Positions 17,130 through 25,462 of a stretch of 64,000 nt of DNA are shown here, one piece after another. The notes beneath the pieces were generated by a model, which did not search any database, was not told where the DNA came from, and saw only the letters and a list, made by a program, of their open reading frames with translations. The stretch covers positions 1-64,000 of the forward strand of contig CAJXOW010000002.1 of assembly GCA_913057825.1 (NCBI GenBank), given 5' to 3'. How positions within the stretch are numbered: position 1 is the first letter of the stretch; every line of letters starts with the position of its first letter. Made by a program: the position numbers and the translations under genes. Origin of the DNA: an uncultured Balneolaceae bacterium (GTDB lineage Bacteria; Bacteroidota; Rhodothermia; Balneolales; Balneolaceae).

Positions 17130-17200
17130 CCAGGTCTGGGACAGGGATTGCATATTTTTCTGTTTACCTGGCAAGGAGCTTGGGGTTGCCGTCAATCTTA

Positions 17201-19423
17201 TTATTGCAGCACTTTTCCGAACGAGACTTCTTCGGCGGCCAGGACAAAAACTGTGGATGGTAATTCTTCGGTCCAGCTGCGGAGGTTGCGGTAGTATTTT
17301 ACATAATCATCTACTTTGGGGGGATGGGCCATCCCGAGGAAAACAAGGTCGGCTCCCTGCGATGATTCACGAATAATTTCCCGGAAAGAGCGATCCCGGT
17401 TTACGATGACATCCCTCATGGCCCCGGTACGCATATTGCTGGTGATATATTTAAGATTCTGCGAAGCTGATTCAGCCGCTTTATCGCTTTCTACAATCAT
17501 CTTCATGTGAATATCAGCGTTTCGCCAGTTGATGCTGGTGCGCAGCAGGTAAGCCAGCACCATCATTAGAGCCCCGTTCTGCTTCATGCCGCTCCACCAG
17601 ATATCGATGCGTTGATGATCGCCGAAACCGACTTCTTCCTGGTCATGCACGACCAAAAGATTGCGATTTGAGGCATATATGTGGGTAATCATTTGGGCAA
17701 AGCGCTCGTAATGATCGGGATTCTTGGTGTCGCCCACCATAACGGTGTTGGGAACCAGCGGCCCAAGTCCATATACGTCGACCATCTGTTCAACCCCCTG
17801 GAAAGGATTGTCGGCTGTAATGACCCGTGCCAGGCCATGAACACCCTGTTGGTGGAGATAGTCACGAATTTTGGTCTCCAGCTCCTGCTGCCTTTTTGTG
17901 GATATATTCGGAGTCTGAAGTACGGTGGAAACCGTCATTAATCCTTTGTTGTGGGTAATCGAGGTGGCGAGGTCAATGAGGTGCCACCGGCTGGTAGGGG
18001 CGCCCGACATCACCAGCAGGTGGGGACGCCAGTTTTTAGCGTCGGCCGTTGACGAGATGCGCTGCAGGCTGAATTGCGCGGTGCTCATCCAGATGCCGCG
18101 TCGTACGTCCCCCCAGCTGGATTTTAAATTTCGACGTTCCAGCCAGATGAATATGAGGAAAACGATGATAATGGCTGCGATGGTGGCTACTGCATTAACC
18201 AGGAACATGACGGCGATGCATCCGACGGCTCCGAGAAGTGACCAGAACCAATGGACCTTGAACTTCGGACGAAAAGAAGGACTGCCAAGAAATCGTTCCA
18301 GTCCCGCTGCAATATTCAGGACGCCATAAGTGGTCAAGAAGAACATCGTAAGAAGGGGAGCAATAAAGTTGAGATTGCCGAAATAGACTGCCAGCAGGGC
18401 AAGTCCAAGCGTTAAGAGTGTGCCTGCCCGAGGGGTATCGTCCTCTCCGCTTCCTTTGCCCAGCCATCGCAGGTAACGGGGAAGTACTCGATCGCGGGCC
18501 AGGGCCTGCAAGACCCGGGGCGCTCCCAGAATACTTCCCACCGCACTTGAAAGGGTTGCTCCCCATACCCCCAAAAGAATCGCATCGCCCCAAAAAGCCA
18601 TTTTGCGCATAATCAGGGAGTCTTCAATCAGGGTGACGGCATCGGCACGACCCGCAAGAATAATCGGAAGCAACATATAAACCAGGTAGCCGGCCCCTAT
18701 CGCATAAAACGTTCCCCGCGGCAGAGATTTACCCGGATCTTTAAGATCGCCCGACATATTCACTCCCGCCATAATGCCGGTCACGGCGGGGAAAAATACG
18801 GCAAATACGGTCCAAAATGGTTCAGATACACGCCCGCGGGCTCCCCACATTTCGATATCGGACGGTTCAATCGGCTTGCCGAAGACCAGGGAGATCAATG
18901 ACAGGGCAATGGCTGTCATGATTATATACTGGGCTCGTATGGCGATACGGGCCGAAGTAAGGGCCAGGACAGCTACCAGGATTGTGACGATAACACCGAC
19001 AGCGGTTTCATTCAGCATTGGAAAGACTCCCACCAGGCTCTCTGCAAACCCAAGGGTGTACAGGGCTACCGAAAGTCCCTGTGCAAGGAACAGCGGAATG
19101 CCCACGGCACCCCCTGTTTCTATGCCCAACGAGCGACTGATCATGTAATAAGCCCCCCCGATTTTAACATGCTGGTCGGTGGCAATGGCCGCTATGGATA
19201 GAGCGGTGAGAAACGTTATGCCCGTGGAAAGCGTGACAATCAGGAGCGAACCGAGCAGGCCAACATTTCCTACTACCCATCCGAATCGGAGGTACATAAT
19301 AACCCCCAGGATAGTGAGAATCGAAGGCGTGAACACCCCACCGAACGTTCCCAGGGTTCCCCCGCGCTGTCCCCGCGCATTCTTGTCTCCAGCGGTTGAT
19401 TGTTGACTATTACTTTGATTCAT
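17201..19423 (-). CDS. SLC12-family cation-chloride cotransporter-like permease
   Basis: A 740-aa APC-superfamily transporter. About twelve membrane helices span residues 25-430, starting with GVFTPSILTILGVIMYLRFG, the signature of Na-K-Cl / K-Cl cotransporters, and IGGAYYMISRSLG. The soluble C-terminal half (about 440-740) resembles the cytosolic SLC12 domain (RPHLLVMSGAPTSRWHLIDLA ... WWSGMKQNGALMMVLAYLL). Related prokaryotic proteins move amino acids or cations with chloride; the substrate cannot be set here. In a halophilic or marine organism a role in ion homeostasis is reasonable. It is convergent with the AttH gene (71 nt apart) and divergent from the PilB-like gene, with 280 nt of shared upstream DNA. 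Confidence 0.85.
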   Translation of the reverse strand: MNQSNSQQSTAGDKNARGQRGGTLGTFGGVFTPSILTILGVIMYLRFGWVVGNVGLLGSLLIVTLSTGITFLTALSIAAIATDQHVKIGGAYYMISRSLGIETGGAVGIPLFLAQGLSVALYTLGFAESLVGVFPMLNETAVGVIVTILVAVLALTSARIAIRAQYIIMTAIALSLISLVFGKPIEPSDIEMWGARGRVSEPFWTVFAVFFPAVTGIMAGVNMSGDLKDPGKSLPRGTFYAIGAGYLVYMLLPIILAGRADAVTLIEDSLIMRKMAFWGDAILLGVWGATLSSAVGSILGAPRVLQALARDRVLPRYLRWLGKGSGEDDTPRAGTLLTLGLALLAVYFGNLNFIAPLLTMFFLTTYGVLNIAAGLERFLGSPSFRPKFKVHWFWSLLGAVGCIAVMFLVNAVATIAAIIIVFLIFIWLERRNLKSSWGDVRRGIWMSTAQFSLQRISSTADAKNWRPHLLVMSGAPTSRWHLIDLATSITHNKGLMTVSTVLQTPNISTKRQQELETKIRDYLHQQGVHGLARVITADNPFQGVEQMVDVYGLGPLVPNTVMVGDTKNPDHYERFAQMITHIYASNRNLLVVHDQEEVGFGDHQRIDIWWSGMKQNGALMMVLAYLLRTSINWRNADIHMKMIVESDKAAESASQNLKYITSNMRTGAMRDVIVNRDRSFREIIRESSQGADLVFLGMAHPPKVDDYVKYYRNLRSWTEELPSTVFVLAAEEVSFGKVLQ

Positions 19424-19703
19424 TTAGCTTTTATTGGCCCCTTTTCTCATAAACCGATGAAACTGAATTAAATGGCTGGTTATTTAGATACTTTATAATA
19501 AACAGTAGGTTAAACAATACCATATAGTCGCTTATGTCAATTATAAATGAAAAAATCAAGCTCGCAGGCAAATTTCTTATAATATAGTTGATGTAGCCTG
19601 CCATTACTACTACATTGAAATAAGCGTAATATTACGAAAGAAAGACGATTTTTGCATAGTACGTTATTATCGAGTGATTTTAAAAATGTTACCCTTTTGA
19701 GAG

Positions 19704-21485
19704 ATGTCCAAGGTTAATACTCGAAAACAGGTTGGCACCATACTCCAGAATAAAGGAGTTATTACGCGAGAAGAGTTGGAAGAAGCGATGCAGATTCTCG
19801 ATTCCGAGCCCTCTTCTTCGGGTCGGCGTATAGGACAGATTTTATACCAGGAATTAGGCCTGGATCGCCATGTGGTCATGAAAGAAGTCGCCAATACCTA
19901 TGGTTTCGAGGAAGTATATGGAAGCAGCAGCCGCATTGACCAGGATAAGGTTCAGGAGGTTAAAAAGTACATAGATCAACTGTCCGCTGATATTATTGAA
20001 GAGCTTGCCTATCACAAGTCCGTTCCTTTTAAGGTGGATGAGAAAAAAATAACGATTGCTACTGCAGATCCCGCCGATCCGGATCTCAACGACCTGGTTG
20101 CCGAGTTGAACTTTCAGCAGGTAGAATATGTATACTGCCGACTTCAACTGATCGAAGATCTGCTTTCCAGGGTATATGAGCAGAAAAACGAGTTCCTTGA
20201 TCTGCTGGACGAAATGGACTTCGAAGAGACTGATATCCCGGATGAGTTGGATGAGGAAGGGATCGATGAAAAGGAACTGGATGACGAGATTAACCAGAGC
20301 ATGTTGAACTCCCTGGTCGAGGGCATGCTTATTGAAGCGGTTCGAAAAGGGGCGAGTGACATCAATGTACGACCCAGTGGACCGGAAAGTACCAAAATTC
20401 GCTTTCGTATTGACGGCAAGCTTCATGAATGGCATGAGCAGCAAAATGTAAAACCCGAAGCCCTGGCGGCTGTTATTAAAGATAAATCGCGGGGCGTTGA
20501 TCGCTTTGAAAGGGATCAGCACCAAGACGGGTTTCTTCAGCGTAAGGTGGAGAATCATACTATCCGCTATCGCGTTTCGGTCATGCCGATCGTAGGACGT
20601 GAATATGATCGCAAGTATGAGTCGCTCGTTTTGCGGGTGCTTGATGACCGGCAAGTGATTCGTGACCTGGATCGGCTGGGATTGCAAAATGATGCCTATG
20701 ATAAGTTTATAAAGGCGATCACCAAGCCATCGGGTATTGTGATTATTACCGGTCCAACCGGCAGTGGTAAATCCACTACCCTGGTTGCCGCTCTTCACTA
20801 TGTGATGGATCCGAGCCTTAACGTATTGACCGTGGAGGACCCGGTGGAATACATGATCGAAGGAGCCGATCAGCTGAAGATCAGCCACAATATGACGTTT
20901 GAGCAGTCCATGCGGGGTATACTTCGGCACGATCCGGATATCGTGCTGGTCGGGGAGATGCGCGACCTGGAGACGGCCCAGATTGCTATAAAGTTAGCCA
21001 ATACGGGTCACTTGACGTTCTCCACTTTACACACCAACGATGCCCCGAGTACCGTGTCTAGACTTTATAAAATGGGGGTTGAGCCGTTTCTTATAGCTAA
21101 TGCAGTGAATCTGGTGATGGCCCAGCGGTTGGTACGCCGACTTTGTGATGACTGCAAACAACCTTATAATAAGTTGGACCCGTCCTATCCAAAAAGTTTG
21201 GGATTTAATGATGAGGAAATTGCCAACACCACTTTTTACCGACCGGTGGGATGTGAAAAATGTGTAGATGGCTATAAGGGAAGGTTGGCCATCATGGAGG
21301 CACTTTATTTTTCTGAAGATATCCGTCAGCTTATATTAAAATCCGGCGAGGAAATAGATGAGGGCGCGATCCGAAAACAAGCTATGCAGGAGGGTATGTT
21401 AAGCTTACGGGGATCTGCACGGGAGCGGATTAAAAATGGACTTACCTCGTTGGAAGAAGCTGCAGCGGTAACATTTGAGGAGTGA
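19704..21485 (+). CDS. PilB/GspE-type secretion or pilus assembly ATPase
   Basis: A 593-aa hexameric ATPase. An N-terminal MshEN/GspE-N domain (about residues 5-155: GTILQNKGVITREELEEAM, IGQILYQELGL) leads to an acidic linker (DEMDFEETDIPDELDEEGID, about 170-190), then N2D and the motor domain. Visible motifs: Walker A GPTGSGKSTTL (about 351), Walker B with GILRHDPDIVLVGEMRD, the His box TGHLTFSTLHTNDAPSTVSRL, and a zinc-type C4 site CDDC...CEKC. The usual ASDIHIEP is ASDINVRP here, so the His is replaced. No other pilus or T2SS genes are in the window. The two genes after it (cNMP-binding, receiver) suggest a regulated system. The extremely acidic linker is an insertion relative to short PilB. 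Confidence 0.88.
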   Translation: MSKVNTRKQVGTILQNKGVITREELEEAMQILDSEPSSSGRRIGQILYQELGLDRHVVMKEVANTYGFEEVYGSSSRIDQDKVQEVKKYIDQLSADIIEELAYHKSVPFKVDEKKITIATADPADPDLNDLVAELNFQQVEYVYCRLQLIEDLLSRVYEQKNEFLDLLDEMDFEETDIPDELDEEGIDEKELDDEINQSMLNSLVEGMLIEAVRKGASDINVRPSGPESTKIRFRIDGKLHEWHEQQNVKPEALAAVIKDKSRGVDRFERDQHQDGFLQRKVENHTIRYRVSVMPIVGREYDRKYESLVLRVLDDRQVIRDLDRLGLQNDAYDKFIKAITKPSGIVIITGPTGSGKSTTLVAALHYVMDPSLNVLTVEDPVEYMIEGADQLKISHNMTFEQSMRGILRHDPDIVLVGEMRDLETAQIAIKLANTGHLTFSTLHTNDAPSTVSRLYKMGVEPFLIANAVNLVMAQRLVRRLCDDCKQPYNKLDPSYPKSLGFNDEEIANTTFYRPVGCEKCVDGYKGRLAIMEALYFSEDIRQLILKSGEEIDEGAIRKQAMQEGMLSLRGSARERIKNGLTSLEEAAAVTFEE

Positions 21486-21597
21486 AATCGAAGTTGGACT
21501 GTTGTACAATTTTTGTATAATGTGACTTTCAAGGGGCTGAGGGTTATAATTGAATATGAATAAGGGGAGCTGGAACATTGCAACGTAATAACTAATC

Positions 21598-22107
21598 ATG
21601 GATATTCAGCCGACGGATGGCCAGAGTGACAAGCCCGACTACATAAAAACGATCTACCAGGATCCTCCATTGGTGTTCCGGAATTTTTCGAATGATCAAA
21701 TATCAGAATTCCTTGCTTTGACTGATTACGTGGAGTATGAAAAAAGCGAACTGATCCTTAAGGAGGCTGAAGAAGTGGAGGTTGCTTACCTGGTGGTGGG
21801 CGGACGAGTTAGTGTCTGGAAGGAAAGTATCCAGTTAATTACGATGAGCGAAGGTGACTTTATTGGGGAGACCTTTGTGTTTCCTGGAAACAACCGTATC
21901 GCAAATGTTATAGCGGATGATCATTGCTCTTTGCTTCGCTTTGAACGAAAAAAAGTGTTGGCTTATCTTCGGAAAAAACCTCGAAAACTTACTAAATTGT
22001 TTACACGCAACTTGATATTGATCCAGGAGAATAAAATGTCGCACATGAACAAACAGTTAATTACCCTTAAAAAGAAACTACAGCAATTCAGCGATTCGGA
22101 TGAGTAA
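21598..22107 (+). CDS. Stand-alone cyclic-nucleotide-binding-domain protein
   Basis: A 169-aa protein with a cNMP-binding (CAP_ED) beta-roll at about residues 25-125: FRNFSNDQISEFLALTDYVE, LILKEAEEVEVAYLVVGGRV, then the phosphate-binding-cassette position GDFIGETFVFPGNNRIANV. The usual cassette G-E-x-A-L...R-A is only partly kept: GET is there and the R sits in NNRIANV. A basic helical tail (about 128-169, KKPRKLTKLFTRN) carries no helix-turn-helix, so it is not a Crp-type activator. It lies 112 nt after the PilB-like ATPase and 87 nt before the receiver protein, and probably acts on one of them. Confidence 0.75.
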   Translation: MDIQPTDGQSDKPDYIKTIYQDPPLVFRNFSNDQISEFLALTDYVEYEKSELILKEAEEVEVAYLVVGGRVSVWKESIQLITMSEGDFIGETFVFPGNNRIANVIADDHCSLLRFERKKVLAYLRKKPRKLTKLFTRNLILIQENKMSHMNKQLITLKKKLQQFSDSDE

Positions 22108-22194
22108 CGGTTTTGTTGACTATTGAAATTACTGTTATCTTAGTTAATCATTAATTTGAAAGCTTCCTGAATTGCGAAAATCAAGGTAGATCCC

Positions 22195-22584
22195 GTGCAA
22201 TTAAAATGTATAGTTGTCGATGATGACCCCCTTTTTCAGGTGCTGATGAAAAGTTATGTTCGTAAAGGGTACAATAATCGGTTGAACTTGCTTGGAATAG
22301 CCGAAAACGGTGAAAAAGCAAAGTCGCTTTACGAAAAGTACAAAGATGAGATCGATGTTATTTTCCTTGATGTAAAAATGCCTGATATGAGCGGGTTCGA
22401 TTTCCTTGATGAGATTGATAAACGCAGCGATGTAGCTATTATCATGGTCACGGGAGAAGAAGAACGCGGAGGTGATGCCTTTGAATACGGGATTGTTGAC
22501 TACATCGTAAAGCCATTCACCGATGAGCGTTTTGACCAGGCAATCAAGCGTGTAGAGGAAAGCCGCAAATCTTCAGAGGGGTAG
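22195..22584 (+). CDS. Single-domain response regulator (CheY-like receiver)
   Basis: A 129-aa receiver domain without output domain. It has the acidic pair in CIVVDDDPLFQVL, the phosphoacceptor Asp in VIFLDVKMPDMSGFDFL (about D61), the switch Thr in IIMVTGEEE and the conserved Lys in DYIVKPFTDERF. It starts with GTG at 22195, since no in-frame ATG precedes the essential first strand. Together with the ATPase and the cNMP-binding protein upstream it forms an apparent three-gene signalling and motor group. No histidine kinase is in the window, so the phosphodonor is encoded elsewhere. Confidence 0.85.
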   Translation: MQLKCIVVDDDPLFQVLMKSYVRKGYNNRLNLLGIAENGEKAKSLYEKYKDEIDVIFLDVKMPDMSGFDFLDEIDKRSDVAIIMVTGEEERGGDAFEYGIVDYIVKPFTDERFDQAIKRVEESRKSSEG

Positions 22585-22757
22585 CAAGGGCGGGGCATTG
22601 AGGTCTGGTTGATTTGCCAAGAGCTCCTTTTGCCAGTTCGTTCTGGCTCCCCTTAAAATGAGCAGGTTTTGTGCGAGCATTATTGAGTATTTGACAGTCA
22701 TTTGAAAGTTTGTACATCACAAAAGAAGTCAATATCAACTACAATACGGGAGGATGC

Positions 22758-24818
22758 ATGAAGCCGGTCAATGTTTTAAAAAGAAATATAAATAAATACC
22801 TATTTCGAAGTCTGACAGCCCTGCTGTTTTTGTTTTTACTGCAGACGGCGGCGGTAGCCCAACAGGGACTGTCGCCATACCAGGTTAGCCAGTTGAAAGA
22901 CGTCGGCAGTGCCTTGCTGTCACCTGACGGAGAAAAAGTAGCTTATACGGTAGATGTGCCGCGGAACCCGATGAAAAGCAACGAAACGCCATGGACCGAA
23001 CTTTATGTATTTGATCTGCAAACCAACCAGCAATTGCCGTTTGTGACGGGTGAGGTGAATGTTCATGACGTACAGTGGGCGCCGGGAGGCGAGGCCATCA
23101 CATTCTTAGCTCGTCGTGAAGGCGATGAGCACACGTCGCTCTACCGTATTTCACTGAATGGCGGAGAAGCACGCAAGATTTATTCGTTTAAAACAGGCAT
23201 CTATAATTACGATTGGTCGCCTGGCGGGGACCAGCTGGTTTTTACGGCTCGGGAACCCCAGGATGAAGCCGAGGACGAAGAGTTTCCCTACGAGCCCGAA
23301 ATTTATGAAGAGAATCTGACGCACCACCGGGCTTATGTAGTTACTCCGGCGAACGATAATCCCGAACCGAAGCGGCTGCAGGTAGACGGCACTATTTACC
23401 AGGTGAACTGGAGCCCGACGGGATCTCACATTGCCGTCACGCGGGCACCTACTCCGTTGGTAGATGATTACTATATGAACCAGAAGGTGCGGATTGTGTC
23501 GGCCGAAGATTTATCGGTTACGACCGAGATCAACAATCCGGGAAAACTCGGAGAGGTGAGCTGGAGTCCCGATGGTGAGCGCGTGGCTTTTATCGCGGGA
23601 GCCGATCGTCATGACGTCATTGATGGCCGGTTAATGGTTTCTTCGATCGATAACGGTTCTTTCGAGCAGTTGCTTGAAGGATACGAGGGAATGATCGAGG
23701 ATATCAGTTGGATTAGCAATGAAACGATACGATTTGTGGCCAGCAGGGGCGTTTGGAAAGTCTATAGTGAGATCAATTATGACGGAGGTGGGCACCATAC
23801 TTTGCTGGATCAACAGCAGGGTCCGATTCTCAATAGTTTCTCTACGAATCGGGGAAATCGCACCGCATTTGTAGCTGACGCTCATAACCATCCGACGGAG
23901 CTCTTCGTCATGAAGGAAGGCGATAAAGTACCTCGACGTGTCACAGAGCTGAATCCCGAACTTAGGGAGATAGAATTTGGCAACCAGGAGAAGGTAAGCT
24001 ACCAGGCACGGGACGGTAAAGAGATCCAGGGCGTATTGGTACGACCGGTCAACGAAGATCCCAATAAACGCTATCCGCTGGTTACCGTCGTGCACGGCGG
24101 TCCCGAAGCTCATTATGACATGGGGTGGCTCACCCATTATAGCCAGCCGGCCCAGGTACTGGCGGCTCGTGGAGTTGCCGTTTTCTTTCCCAATTACCGG
24201 GGGAGTACCGGAAGAGGGATCGAGTTTTTGAAATCCAGTCAGGGCGACCCGGCCGGCAAGGAGTTCGATGATGTAGTGGACGGAGTGGATTACCTGATTG
24301 AAGAGGGGCTGGTTCATAAGGATCGGGTCGGCGTGACCGGCGGATCCTATGGAGGGTATGCTACGGCCTGGCTGTCGACTAAGTACTCCGACCGGTTTGC
24401 CGCCGGAGTGATGTTCGTTGGCATTAGCGATAAAATTTCAAAATGGGGGACCTCCGATATATCGCAGGAATTATATTTGGTGCACTCTTTAGAGTATATC
24501 TGGGAAGACTGGGACTTTTATCTGGAACGGAGTCCGATTTACCACGTGGATGAAGCTGAGACGCCATTGTTGATCATGCACGGTAAAGAGGATCCCCGCG
24601 TCGATCCGGGGCAGTCCTACGAAATGTATCGCCACTTGAAAGTCCGCACCGACGTACCTGTACGGCTGGTACTTTACCCCGGTGAGGGACATGGCAACTC
24701 ACATGCATCGGCACGTTACGATTACCAGTTGCGATTGCTGCGATGGATGGACCATTATCTAAAAGGACCGGGCGGGAACAAACCCGATGACGCATTAGAT
24801 TATAAGGAGGGAAAGTAA
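22758..24818 (+). CDS. Exported S9 family prolyl oligopeptidase / acylaminoacyl-peptidase-like
   Basis: A 686-aa serine peptidase. The signal peptide ends in TAAVAQQ. A WD40/PD40-like beta-propeller follows (about residues 40-400, repeats such as LSPDGEKVAYTV, WSPTGSHIAVT, SWSPDGERVAFI), then an alpha/beta-hydrolase domain. Catalytic residues: Ser in GGSYGGY (S530 from this start), Asp in HGKEDPRVDP, and His in PGEGHGNS. Family members cleave short peptides, often after Pro or with acyl N-termini. Its export suggests use of peptides in the periplasm. I start at ATG 22758, preceded by GGGAGG, because the upstream TTG at 22710 would place 16 non-hydrophobic residues before the signal peptide. 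Confidence 0.87.
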   Translation: MKPVNVLKRNINKYLFRSLTALLFLFLLQTAAVAQQGLSPYQVSQLKDVGSALLSPDGEKVAYTVDVPRNPMKSNETPWTELYVFDLQTNQQLPFVTGEVNVHDVQWAPGGEAITFLARREGDEHTSLYRISLNGGEARKIYSFKTGIYNYDWSPGGDQLVFTAREPQDEAEDEEFPYEPEIYEENLTHHRAYVVTPANDNPEPKRLQVDGTIYQVNWSPTGSHIAVTRAPTPLVDDYYMNQKVRIVSAEDLSVTTEINNPGKLGEVSWSPDGERVAFIAGADRHDVIDGRLMVSSIDNGSFEQLLEGYEGMIEDISWISNETIRFVASRGVWKVYSEINYDGGGHHTLLDQQQGPILNSFSTNRGNRTAFVADAHNHPTELFVMKEGDKVPRRVTELNPELREIEFGNQEKVSYQARDGKEIQGVLVRPVNEDPNKRYPLVTVVHGGPEAHYDMGWLTHYSQPAQVLAARGVAVFFPNYRGSTGRGIEFLKSSQGDPAGKEFDDVVDGVDYLIEEGLVHKDRVGVTGGSYGGYATAWLSTKYSDRFAAGVMFVGISDKISKWGTSDISQELYLVHSLEYIWEDWDFYLERSPIYHVDEAETPLLIMHGKEDPRVDPGQSYEMYRHLKVRTDVPVRLVLYPGEGHGNSHASARYDYQLRLLRWMDHYLKGPGGNKPDDALDYKEGK

Positions 24819-24924
24819 GGCAACCGAGATGAAAAACCTCCCCCTTCGGAGGGGGTAAGGGGGAGGACATTAAAAGGCAAAATTACTCGAATAAGCTCTG
24901 CCCGAGCTTAATCAAGTGGGAAAG
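24819..24924 (+). repeat. Dispersed repeat family C, copy C1
   Basis: A roughly 106-nt element just after the S9 peptidase stop. It begins CAACCGAGATGAAAAACC, holds the hairpin CCCCCTTCGGAGGGGG (24840-24855) followed by TAAGGGGGAGGAC, then AAAAGGCAAAATTA, and ends near ATCAAGTGGGAAAG. The same blocks in the same order occur at 36540-36640 and 63083-63190. The remainder of the 644-nt gap (24925-25462) shows only the family A arm at 25096 and AT-rich DNA. Confidence 0.75.
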
Positions 24925-25095
24925 AAAGTAAAACCAAAAATAAAGATGCAAAGCAGGCCTCCGAACGATTGTAAGTAAAATTTCCCGTATCAAGCGATGC
25001 CATATTCATTTTATCACAATGCAATCTAATTCAAGGCAGTACGTTACTACATTGCATTATCAAGGGAGGGGTTAATTGAAACTTTTGCACTGCGC

Positions 25096-25114
25096 GAGAG
25101 TCTGTCGGACTTTC
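25096..25114. repeat. Solo arm of family A inverted repeat (A3)
   Basis: GAGAGTCTGTCGGACTTTC matches the arm of copy A2 (32381-32398) almost exactly, but I find no partner arm within 400 nt. It is therefore a truncated or solo copy inside the AT-rich gap before the 974-aa gene. Confidence 0.6.
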
Positions 25115-25462
25115 ATAAATCTATTGCGATAAAACCGACTTGTTCATTAAGCCGCGGTGCTATTGTATGTCAGACATGGCCAATAAATGCTTCATATGTG
25201 CTTTTTTTACTATAAGCCGTAAAGTTCGACAAATTTCCGTAAATGGATGCCTCTATATGACTACATGAAAGCCCTTCATGAATATCCGATCCTATTCAAT
25301 TATTCTGAGAAATATTGATTATTATTTATAATTACTGTATAGTTATGTATTAATTTAAAATACCTCTTTATCCATAGGTAAATTTTACTTATATATACCA
25401 TCATTATTTTCAAAATTGTTTGCACGTCACTAAAAGACTCATTTTATAAGGTCCAGGTATCG

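Noticed and set aside
19854-20930. 358-codon antisense frame in the PilB-like gene
   Set aside because: Overlaps the conserved ATPase core on the other strand; no recognisable family.
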